Positions 7,096 through 15,197 of a DNA stretch of 64,000 bases are shown here, in pieces. Under the pieces are notes generated by a model. The model worked only from the letters and a program-made list of their open reading frames with translations, was not told the origin of the DNA and searched no databases. Positions within the stretch are counted from its first letter, which is position 1, and the number at the start of each line of letters is the position of its first letter. Source of the DNA: Xiamenia xianingshaonis (GTDB taxonomy: Bacteria; Actinomycetota; Coriobacteriia; Coriobacteriales; Eggerthellaceae); contig NZ_CP072829.1 in the NCBI RefSeq assembly GCF_017945865.1, positions 992,001 to 1,056,000 of the forward strand, in the 5' to 3' direction. The position numbers and the translations under genes are program-made.

Positions 7096-9383
7096 GTGAA
7101 ACGGAAGAGCGGCCGACCAACTGCCAGTACTGCGGCTACGGCTGCGCGCTGCTCGCGCGCGTGAAAGACGGCCGCGTCACGGGCGTGCGGCCCGACCCGT
7201 CGCGCTACCCGTACGGCTCTGCGGTCATGGCGTCGTGCAAGCGCTGGCCGATGAACGTGGAAGCGCTCGACGCGCCTGACCGGGTGAACGTGCCGCTGCG
7301 CCGCGTCGGCGCGCGGGGGAGCGGCCAGTGGGAGCGCGTGAGCTGGGACGAAGCCCTTGACGACATCGCGGCTCGGCTGCGCTCGCTTTCCGCCGAGCAC
7401 GGTCCCGGCGTGCTTGCGAGCGCCATCGGCGGCCCCCATGCGTCATATTGGCCGCTGCACCGATTCATGAACCTGTTCGGCTCTCCCAACAACATGGGCA
7501 TCGGGCAGATCTGTTGGAATCCGCGCATCTGGATGGACCTCGTCACGTTCGGCTGGACGGTCGAGCTCGACGTCGTGCGCGGCCTGACGAGTTGTGTGGT
7601 CGTTTGGGGCACGAATCCGGCGCAGTCCGACAACTCCGCGTTCTGGCAGCATCTGCAGACGTTCGCGCAGGAAGGCGGCGACCTCGTCGTCATCGATCCG
7701 CGCCGCACCGAAGTCGCCGAGCTGGCGAGCGTGTGGCTTGCGCCGCGCCCTGGAACCGACACGATGCTCGCGCTCGCGCTGCTGCACGTCATCATTGAAG
7801 AGGGCTTGGAGGACCGTACATTTGTGGACGCGTGGTGCCACGGCTTCGACGAGCTGGTCGAGGTGGTTGCGCCCTGGACAGCCGAGGCGGCGGCAGAAGC
7901 GTGCGACGTGGACGCCGACGACGTGCGCAAGGCCGCGCGGCTTATCGCTGCCGGCCCGACCGCGTTCGTCAGCGGGCGCGGCATCGACCAGGTGGGCGCG
8001 GCCGTGGGGCACATCCATCGCGCCATCTGCTGCCTGCGTGCCGTTACGGGCAACGTCGACCGCCCCGGCGCCTGCGTGCTGGCCGAGGCCCCTGACTTTG
8101 CCAGCGAGCTTGCCATGGAGATGAGCGACGAGGCGGCCCCGAGCTGCCGCGACCTGTCGCTCAACCGGGGCCGCACGCCGCTGCAATGCCCGGAAGGCTA
8201 CGACGCGCTGCGCGAGATCACCGAAAAGCTCGGACGCACGGCGCCGCGGCGCTACCTGACGTCTGCCCATCCCGACCTGGTGCTGCACGCCATGGAAACG
8301 GGCGAGCCGTATCCGATCCGCGCGCTCATTGTGCAGGCCACCAACCCGCTCGTCACCTACGGGGGCTCTGCCCGCGTGCGGCGGGCCCTCGAAGGACTTG
8401 ACCTGCTCGTCGTGCTGGAATACCGGCTGACGCCCACGGCGGCCATCGCCGACTACGTGCTGCCCATCGCCGGCGCCATCGAGCGGCCGATGCTGCAGGT
8501 GCACGGCGGCGTGGCGAACGCGGCCTACGGCGGTCCGGCGGCGGTCGAGCCGTACTACGAGCGAAAGCGCGACTACGACGTCTTCCGCGAGCTGGGCCTG
8601 CGCTTAGGCCAGACGGACGCCTGGCCGCAGGCGACGCTCGAAGAGGCCTTCGCCGCCGAGCTGGCGCCGGCAGGAGTCTCGTGGGAGCAGTTCTGCGAAA
8701 CGGGGCTGTACTGGCCGCCGCCCGCGTTCAACAAGCACGAGCGCATCGGCGACGACGGCCGGCCGGCGGGCTTTGCCACCACGACGGGCAAGATAGAACT
8801 GGCGAGCGAATTTCTGCCCCGCTTCGGCGGCTTCCGCACGCCGCAGCCGGTGCTTGGCGGGCACATGGGTGAAAGCCGTTCGGCGGCCGGCGCGGCGGGC
8901 AACCCCTCCGGCGCCTCAGAGGCCGCAGCCGACGCCTTCCCCTTCACGCTCGTCACCGGCGCCCGCCGTCAGCCCTACAATGCCTCGATGTACTTCGAGA
9001 ACCCCCGCTTCCGCGCCGCTTGTTCGGCCCCGCGGGCGACCGTCAGCCCGAAGCTGGCGGCCCGCCTGGGCCTTGCGCCGGGGGCTCCCGTCGAAGTGTC
9101 CACCCGTTGCGGGTCGGCGAAGTACCTGCTCGACGTCGCCGACATGCGCGACGACGTGGTCAGCGTGGACTACGGCTGGTGGCACCCCGAATGGCCCTGC
9201 GGCGATGGGCGGCGCGGCGGCGCGGACGAGTCGAGCGCCAACGCGATGACCGTCTGCGCCATCGAAGAGCCGCTTGTGGGCTCGTGGAGCTACAACGCCC
9301 TTCCGTGCGCGATCTCGCCGACGGCCGACCAGCTCAGCTGGACGAGCGTCGAAGGCGACGCGCCTGATTCCGTGAAGCAATGA
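7092..9383 (+). CDS. Second molybdopterin oxidoreductase, acetylene-hydratase-like
   Basis: 763 residues with no signal peptide. A [4Fe-4S] motif is formed by C11, C14, C18 and C49, followed by K50. C141 (in GQICWNP) is the likely metal ligand; this numbering closely matches tungsten acetylene hydratase (C9, C12, C16, C46, C141, from memory). However, the Asp that follows the second cluster cysteine in acetylene hydratase is Gly here (CQYCGYGC), and the residue after C141 is Trp instead of Ile, so acetylene hydration is doubtful. A molybdopterin-dinucleotide-binding domain fills about 610-740. No dedicated ferredoxin subunit adjoins it; it may share electrons with the CCG proteins or perform non-redox chemistry. 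It starts inside the previous gene (4-bp overlap). Confidence 0.87.
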   Translation: MSETEERPTNCQYCGYGCALLARVKDGRVTGVRPDPSRYPYGSAVMASCKRWPMNVEALDAPDRVNVPLRRVGARGSGQWERVSWDEALDDIAARLRSLSAEHGPGVLASAIGGPHASYWPLHRFMNLFGSPNNMGIGQICWNPRIWMDLVTFGWTVELDVVRGLTSCVVVWGTNPAQSDNSAFWQHLQTFAQEGGDLVVIDPRRTEVAELASVWLAPRPGTDTMLALALLHVIIEEGLEDRTFVDAWCHGFDELVEVVAPWTAEAAAEACDVDADDVRKAARLIAAGPTAFVSGRGIDQVGAAVGHIHRAICCLRAVTGNVDRPGACVLAEAPDFASELAMEMSDEAAPSCRDLSLNRGRTPLQCPEGYDALREITEKLGRTAPRRYLTSAHPDLVLHAMETGEPYPIRALIVQATNPLVTYGGSARVRRALEGLDLLVVLEYRLTPTAAIADYVLPIAGAIERPMLQVHGGVANAAYGGPAAVEPYYERKRDYDVFRELGLRLGQTDAWPQATLEEAFAAELAPAGVSWEQFCETGLYWPPPAFNKHERIGDDGRPAGFATTTGKIELASEFLPRFGGFRTPQPVLGGHMGESRSAAGAAGNPSGASEAAADAFPFTLVTGARRQPYNASMYFENPRFRAACSAPRATVSPKLAARLGLAPGAPVEVSTRCGSAKYLLDVADMRDDVVSVDYGWWHPEWPCGDGRRGGADESSANAMTVCAIEEPLVGSWSYNALPCAISPTADQLSWTSVEGDAPDSVKQ

Positions 9384-9420
9384 CGAAGGGCGCAAGCCCG
9401 GAAAGAAAGGAAACGTTTCA

Positions 9421-10281
9421 ATGACCGATCGCAAATGTGCCCTGCTCCTTTTCAGCAAGCCGCCCATTGCCGGCATGGTGAAGACGCGCCTGACCCGTGA
9501 GCGCGGCGGCATCCTGACGCCTGAACAGGCCGCTGAATTCTTCCGTCGCAGCCTCTACGACGTGAGCGAGCTGTGCATGCATGCGCTGTACCAGCTGCAG
9601 GCCGAAAACGACGCCGCCCGCGCCGCCGATCCGAGCGTCGACGCCGTCACGTACGAGTTTTACGTGTCCACCACCCCTGCCGACAACGTCGACCTCATGC
9701 GCAAGACCTATGACGCCATCGGTCCGTGGCCTATGGAGATCCACTACCTCACCGACGCGGGTTCCACGTTCGACGACCACTTCGACGACGCGTTCGCCCA
9801 GCTGTTCGCACTTGGCTTCGACACGGTGGTGTCGGTGGGCGGCGACATTCCCACGCTGCCGAAGGACCACATCGTCCAGGCGTTCCAGTGGCTCGACTAC
9901 TTCCGCTCGCTCGGCACGCCGGGGTTCGTGCAGGCGCCGTGCCAGGAATGCGGCACCTCTCTGGTGGGCTGGTGCAAGGAAACCCCCATGGACAACCAGG
10001 GCGTTTACTACAACGTCGACGGGAGGGCAGCGCTTGACGCCTACGTGGAAAAGCTGAAGGCGGCCGGCATTCCGTCGGCGTATCTGGCTCCCGTTGCCGA
10101 CATCGACGAGAAGACGGACTTGGCGCACGCCATCTCGTGTCTGCGGGCCATCGAGGAGGCGGCGCCTCACCAGGGGCTGTTCGTGCCGCGCCGGGTGCTC
10201 GATTGGATCGATTTCGTCGGCTTCAAGGTGACCACGCCGCCCAACGAAAACCACGACCCGCGCCAGTACATCGACGAATAG
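9421..10281 (+). CDS. DUF2064 (TIGR04282-type) GT-A-like glycosyltransferase
   Basis: 286 residues, longer than the roughly 200 usual for the family. The N-terminus, with LLFSKPPIAGMVKTRLTRE, is the signature of DUF2064/TIGR04282 proteins, which have a nucleotide-diphosphate-sugar transferase fold; GGDIPTLPKDH near residue 140 is the metal/nucleotide-binding loop. Family members are named for arsenosugar biosynthesis, where they pair with a radical SAM enzyme, as here. A cysteine pair (CQEC, near residue 177) and a long C-terminal tail are extra. Shine-Dalgarno GAAAGGAAA lies 8-10 bp before the ATG. A role in making a small glycosylated molecule or cofactor is an inference from family and position. 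Confidence 0.75.
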   Translation: MTDRKCALLLFSKPPIAGMVKTRLTRERGGILTPEQAAEFFRRSLYDVSELCMHALYQLQAENDAARAADPSVDAVTYEFYVSTTPADNVDLMRKTYDAIGPWPMEIHYLTDAGSTFDDHFDDAFAQLFALGFDTVVSVGGDIPTLPKDHIVQAFQWLDYFRSLGTPGFVQAPCQECGTSLVGWCKETPMDNQGVYYNVDGRAALDAYVEKLKAAGIPSAYLAPVADIDEKTDLAHAISCLRAIEEAAPHQGLFVPRRVLDWIDFVGFKVTTPPNENHDPRQYIDE

Positions 10282-10290
10282 GGGTGCGCC

Positions 10291-11622
10291 ATGGAGAAGA
10301 GGCTGCTGCACAAAACGGGCGCCTTGTGCCCGACATGCCTGAAAGAGCTGCCGGCGCGCGTTGAGGCCGACGCGGACGATGTGGTGTGGATGGAGCGCAC
10401 CTGTCCCGAACATGGGACAGTCACGACGCGCATCTGGCCCGACGCCGCGCACTACGAGCACCTGCGCTCGCTGGCCTTCCCCAAGACGGCGCCGCGCCCG
10501 AACTGTGCCGCGACGCGTCCGTGCCCGTTTGGCTGCGGGACGTGCTCGCGCCACGAACGGCGCGGCACGCTGCTGGAGATCGAGGTCACGCGGGCGTGCA
10601 ACCTGCACTGCCCCGTGTGCTTCATGAGCGCCGAAGATCCGACGGGCGATCCGACGCAAGACGAGATTGCCGCCATGTACGAGGTCATCGCGAACGCCGT
10701 GGGAACCGACGCCGCCGTGCAACTGACCGGCGGCGAGCCCACGTGCCGCGCCGATCTGCCCGACATCGTCCGCATGGGCCGCGCCCGGGGCTTCTGGGGC
10801 ATCGAGGTGAACACGAACGGCCTGGTCATCGCCAGCCGCAAGGGATATGTCGAACAGCTCGTGGAAGCGGGCCTCACCGGCGTGTACCTGTCGTTCGACG
10901 GGCTGACCGGCAGCGTGTACGAGGCCACCTGCGGCCGTGACATCCTGGACGTGAAGCTGCGCGCCATAGAGCGGTGCCGCGAGGCGGGCATCCAAGTGGT
11001 GCTTTCCGTGGCGGTCATGGCGGGCGTGAACGACGGCCAGCTGGGAGACCTGCTTCGCTTCGCGCTGGAAAACGCCGACGTGGTGGCGGGCCTTGCGCTG
11101 CAGCCGGCCTTCACGTCGGGGCGCTTCGAGGCTGACGTGCCGCAGGCCATGACGGCGGGCGACGTCATCTTCGGCATGGCCGAGCAGTCCGACGGCCTGC
11201 TCGACGTGGAGGACTTCTGGCCGCTGGGATGCTCGAACCCGCTGTGCGACACGGGGCAGTTCCTCGTGCGCGACCATTGCGGGCCGGACGAGCGCTTCCA
11301 CCGGTCGGGCTTCTACCCGGCAAGCCGCGTGCTCACCTTCGACGAGTACCGGGACGCGTTCAATCCGTCGAGCCCGCAGGGGTCGGTCATCCCCGACATT
11401 CTGTCGCGGCGCGGCGTCGGCGTGTCCGACGGGCTGTCGATCATCGTCATGAACTACATGGACGCCTACACGATGGACGCGCAGCGGCTGCGCGAGTGCT
11501 CGATGATGGTGACGGTGCCCGACGGACGGGCGCTGCCGTTTTGCTCGTACCACTTGACCGACGCGGCGGGGCGGCGCGTGTATGCGCCCTGGTGCAAGGA
11601 GGAATTGAGGGACCATGAGTGA
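10291..11622 (+). CDS. Radical SAM enzyme (COG1964/TrsS-like)
   Basis: 443 residues. The radical SAM cluster motif is C103-x3-C107-x2-C110 (CNLHCPVC), followed by the SAM-binding LTGGEPT. Ahead of it is a cysteine-rich zone typical of this subfamily: CPTC (13-16), TCPEHG (37-42), and C72, C78, C82, C85. C-terminal cysteines (GCSNPLCDTG) could bind another cluster. The layout resembles COG1964 proteins such as MJ0619, archaeal tetraether lipid synthase and TrsS, which use the radical for methylation or carbon-carbon bond formation. It starts 9 bp after the DUF2064 gene and overlaps the DUF169 gene by 8 bp, so the three are likely one functional unit. The substrate is not known. Confidence 0.85.
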   Translation: MEKRLLHKTGALCPTCLKELPARVEADADDVVWMERTCPEHGTVTTRIWPDAAHYEHLRSLAFPKTAPRPNCAATRPCPFGCGTCSRHERRGTLLEIEVTRACNLHCPVCFMSAEDPTGDPTQDEIAAMYEVIANAVGTDAAVQLTGGEPTCRADLPDIVRMGRARGFWGIEVNTNGLVIASRKGYVEQLVEAGLTGVYLSFDGLTGSVYEATCGRDILDVKLRAIERCREAGIQVVLSVAVMAGVNDGQLGDLLRFALENADVVAGLALQPAFTSGRFEADVPQAMTAGDVIFGMAEQSDGLLDVEDFWPLGCSNPLCDTGQFLVRDHCGPDERFHRSGFYPASRVLTFDEYRDAFNPSSPQGSVIPDILSRRGVGVSDGLSIIVMNYMDAYTMDAQRLRECSMMVTVPDGRALPFCSYHLTDAAGRRVYAPWCKEELRDHE

Positions 11623-12661
11623 GATCGCGAAAGCAAGCGGGCTCATCGACGGGCCGCAGGAAGTGATGGATGCGGCGCAGTTCGCCGACGTGAGCGGCGT
11701 GACGCACGTGCTGCGCTTCGACGAGGCGCTGTGCACGGGCTGCGGCCTGTGCGAGGCGTTCTGCCCGATGGAAGTCATTGCGATGAAGGACGGGTCTCCC
11801 GTGGCGGTCGCGGCGGAAGCCTGCTGGGGCTGCGAGACGTGCTCGGGCCAGTGCCCAGTCCACGCCATCCGCATCGAGGCGGCGCCCGGGGCGGGATGTG
11901 CGGCCGAGCCGGAAGAACCTGCGCCGCCGCTTGACAAGGAAACGCGGGACCGCTATCGGGAATGGGCGGCCGTCTTGCGCGACGTGCTGGGCCTGCGGTG
12001 GCATCCGGTGGCCGTGTCGCTCATTCGCGCCGGCGAGCCGCTTCCCGACGTGCCCGAGCCGACCGAGCGGCTGCGCTACTGCCAGGCGCTCATGGCCGCG
12101 CGGCGAGGGCGTGCGCTGATGATGCCGGCGAACCGTCATGCCTGCCCGGACGGCACGTCCATTCTGGGGCTGACGCCCATTCCGGCGAAGCTTGCTTCCG
12201 GCGAGCTGTACATACTGTTCCATAAATTGGACTCCGTCGAGGCGGCGCGGCGCATGGTGGGCGAGCGCCCGAGCCTGCCCGCCCGGTCGGTCCGCGCGAC
12301 CGTCACGTGCCCGCTCGACGATCCGCGCTGCAAGGCCGAGGTCGTCGCCGTCATCGGCACGCCCGAGCAGATGATGTGGCTTTCCATGGCCACGTCGTAC
12401 TACACGGGCCATCGCCACGACTTCCATGCGTCGGGCTACAACGCCCAGTGCGTCGAAACGACGCTGCTGCCATTGACGACGGGAAAGATCAACATTTCGT
12501 TCGGCTGCTACGGCTGCCGCGCCTCGTCGGACGTTGACGACGCGATGATGATGATGGGCATTCCCGTCACGCTCATGGACGACGTGGTGCGCGGCTTGCG
12601 CGAGCTGGGCAAACGGGCCATTCCACAGTCGCGCGACAAGGTGTACCTGCCGCCGTTTTAG
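11615..12661 (+). CDS. Ferredoxin-DUF169 fusion protein
   Basis: 348 residues. Residues 40-50 (C-x2-C-x2-C-x3-C) and 70-80 (same spacing) form two [4Fe-4S] clusters of the bacterial ferredoxin type. The region from about 108 to the end matches DUF169 (COG2043), a family of unknown chemistry with conserved cysteines, here in GCYGCRASSDVDDA near residue 295. Most DUF169 proteins lack the ferredoxin part. Shine-Dalgarno AAGGAGGAA is inside the radical SAM gene, 9 bp from the ATG, supporting coupled translation. It probably supplies or receives electrons in the radical SAM step, but this is inferred from position only. Confidence 0.82.
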   Translation: MSEIAKASGLIDGPQEVMDAAQFADVSGVTHVLRFDEALCTGCGLCEAFCPMEVIAMKDGSPVAVAAEACWGCETCSGQCPVHAIRIEAAPGAGCAAEPEEPAPPLDKETRDRYREWAAVLRDVLGLRWHPVAVSLIRAGEPLPDVPEPTERLRYCQALMAARRGRALMMPANRHACPDGTSILGLTPIPAKLASGELYILFHKLDSVEAARRMVGERPSLPARSVRATVTCPLDDPRCKAEVVAVIGTPEQMMWLSMATSYYTGHRHDFHASGYNAQCVETTLLPLTTGKINISFGCYGCRASSDVDDAMMMMGIPVTLMDDVVRGLRELGKRAIPQSRDKVYLPPF

Positions 12662-12675
12662 GAGAGGTCGACGAC

Positions 12676-13131
12676 ATGGCCGAAGACGCAAGCCTGTTTT
12701 CGCTGCGCGACGCGCGAGCATCCGACATGCCGTACGTGGACGCGTACGCCTACGCCGAGGGGATGGACGTTATTCCGTCTGAGGAAGGCGTGCGCGCGGC
12801 GGTCAACGCCGACGACGTGCCGGTGGGGTTTTTGCGCATCCAGCGGGGACGCAACGGCGTGGCGCACGTGAACCCGGTCGTGACCTGCGCGACGTGGCGC
12901 GGTTTCGGCGTGGGCCGGGCGCTCGTGGAAGAGGCGCTTTCACGGGAAGGCGAGCTGCGGCTCGTGGCGCGGGGCGCCAGCGTGCCGTTCTACGAGGCGC
13001 TCGGGTTTTCGCCGATTCCCTGGGAAGCGGTTGATCTGACCGTGGTCGACGATTGCGACGGCTGCGAAATGCGAGAAGAATGCTGTCCGCGCCCGATGGG
13101 GAAGCGGCTTGTCGAGGGAAACGCTGGATAA
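12676..13131 (+). CDS. GNAT N-acetyltransferase with cysteine-rich tail
   Basis: 151 residues. The acetyl-CoA-binding loop of the GNAT fold is visible as WRGFGVGRAL (74-83), followed by the end motif VPFYEALGF (103-111). After the domain is a tail with C127-x2-C130-x5-C136-C137, which is not part of normal GNAT proteins and could bind a metal or cluster. It starts 14 bp after the DUF169 gene with Shine-Dalgarno GGAGAGG, so it belongs to the cluster. The acetylated target is unknown. Confidence 0.8.
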   Translation: MAEDASLFSLRDARASDMPYVDAYAYAEGMDVIPSEEGVRAAVNADDVPVGFLRIQRGRNGVAHVNPVVTCATWRGFGVGRALVEEALSREGELRLVARGASVPFYEALGFSPIPWEAVDLTVVDDCDGCEMREECCPRPMGKRLVEGNAG

Positions 13132-13218
13132 AGCCGGCTCGCCCGAGCAGGGCTGGCGGAATTGGCCAGTGTTTCCCTTGGCGCGGCCCGTTTGGTGCGC
13201 CAGAGAGGAAGGACTGCG

Positions 13219-14451
13219 ATGACGTGGGAAAACGCCCTTGAGACGGTGCGAGCGGCGGCGGAAGCGTGCCGAGAGTGCGGCGCGTGCACGCCGCGATGCG
13301 AGGTGCTGTGCCCGCCCGACGCGCCGGCGCTGACGGTCGGCTCGCTCGCCCGCGCGTTCGTTGAGGCGCAGACGCCGGAAGGGGTCGCCTCGCTTGCGGC
13401 CGAACGCCCCGACCTCGTCTTTGCCGTCCGGCGCTGCTGCATGGACGGCCTGTGCACGCTTTCATGCCCTGACCAGGTGAACGCCCGCGCCGTGTTCGCC
13501 GCCCTGCGCGAGCTTTTGGCGCTTGCCGGCGTCACGACGCAGGCCGGCTTCGAGTCGACCCAGGTGGACAAGGAATGGCACATCTTCTCGGTGTACCGCG
13601 CCGTGCACGGCATCTACTACAACGACCTGCCGGCTGTGACTGACGCGCCTGCCTGGAAGGCCGACACGCTGTTCTTCCCGGGCTGCTCGCTTGCCAGCTA
13701 TGCGCCCGACCTGACGCGCGAGGTGCTTGCGTGGCTGCGCGACCAGGGCATGAACGCCGTGCTGTCCGTGGACTGCTGCGGCAGCCCCTTGCGCTCGGGC
13801 GGTTTTGCCGACCGGGCGAACGCGCACCGGCAGGCGCTGGTGGACGCGGCGCTGGCCGCCGGCATTACGCGCGTGGTGTTCGTGTGCCCCGGCTGCCGCG
13901 ACGAATGGGAGGCCGCCTCAGGGGCCGACGCGCTCGAGCTGGTTGCGCTGCCGCAGCTGCTGGCCGACGCCGGCGCTTCGCCGCTGCCGGAAAAGGTCGC
14001 CCAGGCGGCAGGGTGCGACGACCCGACGCTCGCGCTGTTCGACTCCTGCCACGACCGCGACGGCCGCTTTGGAGGCCCTTTGCGCCACGTCTTCGCCGAC
14101 TGCCGCACCGTCGAGCTGGCCCACCATGGCAAGAATGCCGTCTGCTGTGGCGCCGCCGGCGCCGTTTCGCTCGTCGATCCGGCGATCTGCGATCGCCGCG
14201 CTCGCCGCGTGCTGGACGAAGAGCCCACGTCCGCCGGCGCCGACCTGGTCGTCTCCAACTGCCCCACCTGCGAATACACGTTCGCTGCCACCCGCCGCGC
14301 CGAGCCTGCCGACGCGCCGTCCGGCCCTTCGCACGCCCACTACCTGGAGCTTCTTTTTCCCAGCTCGTTCGACTGGCCGCAGACTTTCAGCCAGCTCGAA
14401 TCCATGTGGACCGGCGAATACGGCCCCTGGGTCTGCCAGCAGCTGCTGTAG
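13219..14451 (+). CDS. HdrD/GlpC-like iron-sulfur protein with two CCG domains
   Basis: 410 residues from ATG 13219 (Shine-Dalgarno GAGAGGAAGGA just upstream). The N-terminal third carries cysteines for two clusters (C17, C20, C23, C27, C31 and C73, C74, C79, C83), spaced unlike textbook ferredoxins. Two CCG domains follow: FFPGCS, CCGSP, CPGC, then DSCHDRD, CCGAAG, CPTC. This is the HdrC-HdrB or HdrD layout. It is a longer paralogue of the protein at 6136-7095. Such proteins transfer electrons to disulfides or other iron-sulfur partners in the cytoplasm. It is the last gene of the cluster; a 12-bp hairpin follows its stop. Confidence 0.85.
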   Translation: MTWENALETVRAAAEACRECGACTPRCEVLCPPDAPALTVGSLARAFVEAQTPEGVASLAAERPDLVFAVRRCCMDGLCTLSCPDQVNARAVFAALRELLALAGVTTQAGFESTQVDKEWHIFSVYRAVHGIYYNDLPAVTDAPAWKADTLFFPGCSLASYAPDLTREVLAWLRDQGMNAVLSVDCCGSPLRSGGFADRANAHRQALVDAALAAGITRVVFVCPGCRDEWEAASGADALELVALPQLLADAGASPLPEKVAQAAGCDDPTLALFDSCHDRDGRFGGPLRHVFADCRTVELAHHGKNAVCCGAAGAVSLVDPAICDRRARRVLDEEPTSAGADLVVSNCPTCEYTFAATRRAEPADAPSGPSHAHYLELLFPSSFDWPQTFSQLESMWTGEYGPWVCQQLL

Positions 14452-14489
14452 CAGCCCCGCCGCGTCGCCGCCGTGCCCGCTCTGCCTTC
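14444..14489. repeat. 46-bp direct repeat, copy 1
   Basis: This copy covers the last codons and stop of the HdrD-like gene and the left arm of its terminator hairpin. It matches 15190-15235 at 44 of 46 positions. The two copies flank the higBA module. Confidence 0.85.
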
Positions 14490-14511
14490 GCTGCGAGGAC
14501 AGAGCGGGCAC
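14473..14511 (+). terminator. Hairpin after the redox cluster
   Basis: gtgcccgctctg (14473-14484) pairs perfectly with cagagcgggcac (14500-14511), loop 15 nt, 22 bp after the HdrD-like stop. There is no T-run, so termination may be weak. Only the left arm is kept in the second direct repeat. Confidence 0.6.
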
Positions 14512-14583
14512 GGCAGGCCGATGGAAGGGTCCGCTTGCGCTTTCGTGGAAGGCTCGTCGTCGAAAAGGGCGCTGCGGCCTTTA

Positions 14584-14610
14584 CAATACTTCTGCATTAC
14601 GGTAGTATTG
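14584..14610. promoter_or_regulatory. Inverted repeat upstream of higB, candidate HigA operator
   Basis: caatact (14584-14590) and agtattg (14604-14610) form a perfect 7-bp inverted repeat with a 13-bp spacer, ending 31 bp before the higB start. Antitoxins of this type repress their own promoter through such repeats, so this is the likely operator. Confidence 0.5.
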
Positions 14611-14641
14611 CTTGCAAACAAGGCATCGAGAAAGAGCGCTC

Positions 14642-14929
14642 ATGTACTTCAAGGACCGGGACATTGAGGCATTTTGGGAAGATCCGGGTTCGTTTCGTTC
14701 CAAAAAGGTGCCTCCAGAGATCCGCAAGCTTCTTTTTCGCAAGCTTCAGCTGCTGAATGCGGCTCACGATCTTCGGGATTTGCGGATTCCTCCGGCAAAC
14801 AAGCTCGAGAAGCTCAAGGGAGATCGGGCGGGCCAGTACAGCATTCGCGTCAACGACCAGTATCGCCTTTGTTTCGTCTGGACCGAACAGGGAGCGGAAG
14901 GAGTTGAGTTTTGTGACTACCATTCATGA
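14642..14929 (+). CDS. higB: HigB-type toxin (RelE superfamily mRNA interferase)
   Basis: 95 residues. The block IPPANKLEKLKGDRAGQYSI followed by NDQYRLCFVW is the HigB signature. HigB toxins cut mRNA at the ribosome when the antitoxin is lost. Start ATG 14642 follows GAGAAAGAG; an in-frame ATG at 14612 has no ribosome-binding site. The gene overlaps higA by 17 bp, toxin first, the normal HigBA order. The surrounding DNA is slightly AT-richer than the neighbouring genes, in line with recent arrival. Confidence 0.92.
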   Translation: MYFKDRDIEAFWEDPGSFRSKKVPPEIRKLLFRKLQLLNAAHDLRDLRIPPANKLEKLKGDRAGQYSIRVNDQYRLCFVWTEQGAEGVEFCDYHS

Positions 14930-15197
14930 TTTCATTTCAACTCCGGGAGAGATTCTTCTGGAAGAGTTTCTGGAGCCTTTGGGAATCAGCCAGTATCGTC
15001 TTGCGCAGACGATTGGAAAGCCTCAGTCGGCCATCAGCGACATCGTTCACGGCAGGCGGTCCATCTCTACCGAAATGGCTTGCTTGCTTTCTGCCGCATT
15101 GGGGACGTCGCCCGAATTTTGGCTCAACCTGCAAATGACCTACGATCTGAAAACGTTCGACGAGGCGATCTTGGCCTCGGTGCCTTGCTTGCTGTAG
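14913..15197 (+). CDS. higA: HigA-type antitoxin (XRE helix-turn-helix)
   Basis: 94 residues from GTG 14913, with Shine-Dalgarno AAGGAG at 14898-14903 inside higB. The helix-turn-helix is at about residues 25-60 (ISQYRLAQTIGKPQSAISDI, then GRRSIS), followed by the family block FWLNLQMTYDL. It neutralises HigB and represses the operon. Its last codons and stop lie at the edge of the second 46-bp direct repeat, so its tail (CLL) may have been supplied by the duplicated sequence. Confidence 0.92.
   Translation: MTTIHDFISTPGEILLEEFLEPLGISQYRLAQTIGKPQSAISDIVHGRRSISTEMACLLSAALGTSPEFWLNLQMTYDLKTFDEAILASVPCLL

Noticed and set aside
7092-9383. Calling this gene acetylene hydratase
   Set aside because: The cluster spacing fits, but the Asp needed for hydration and the Ile after the metal-ligand Cys are not conserved.
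10291-11622. A selenocysteine in the radical SAM protein, as in some TrsS relatives
   Set aside because: No in-frame TGA interrupts the gene; all motif positions are cysteine.
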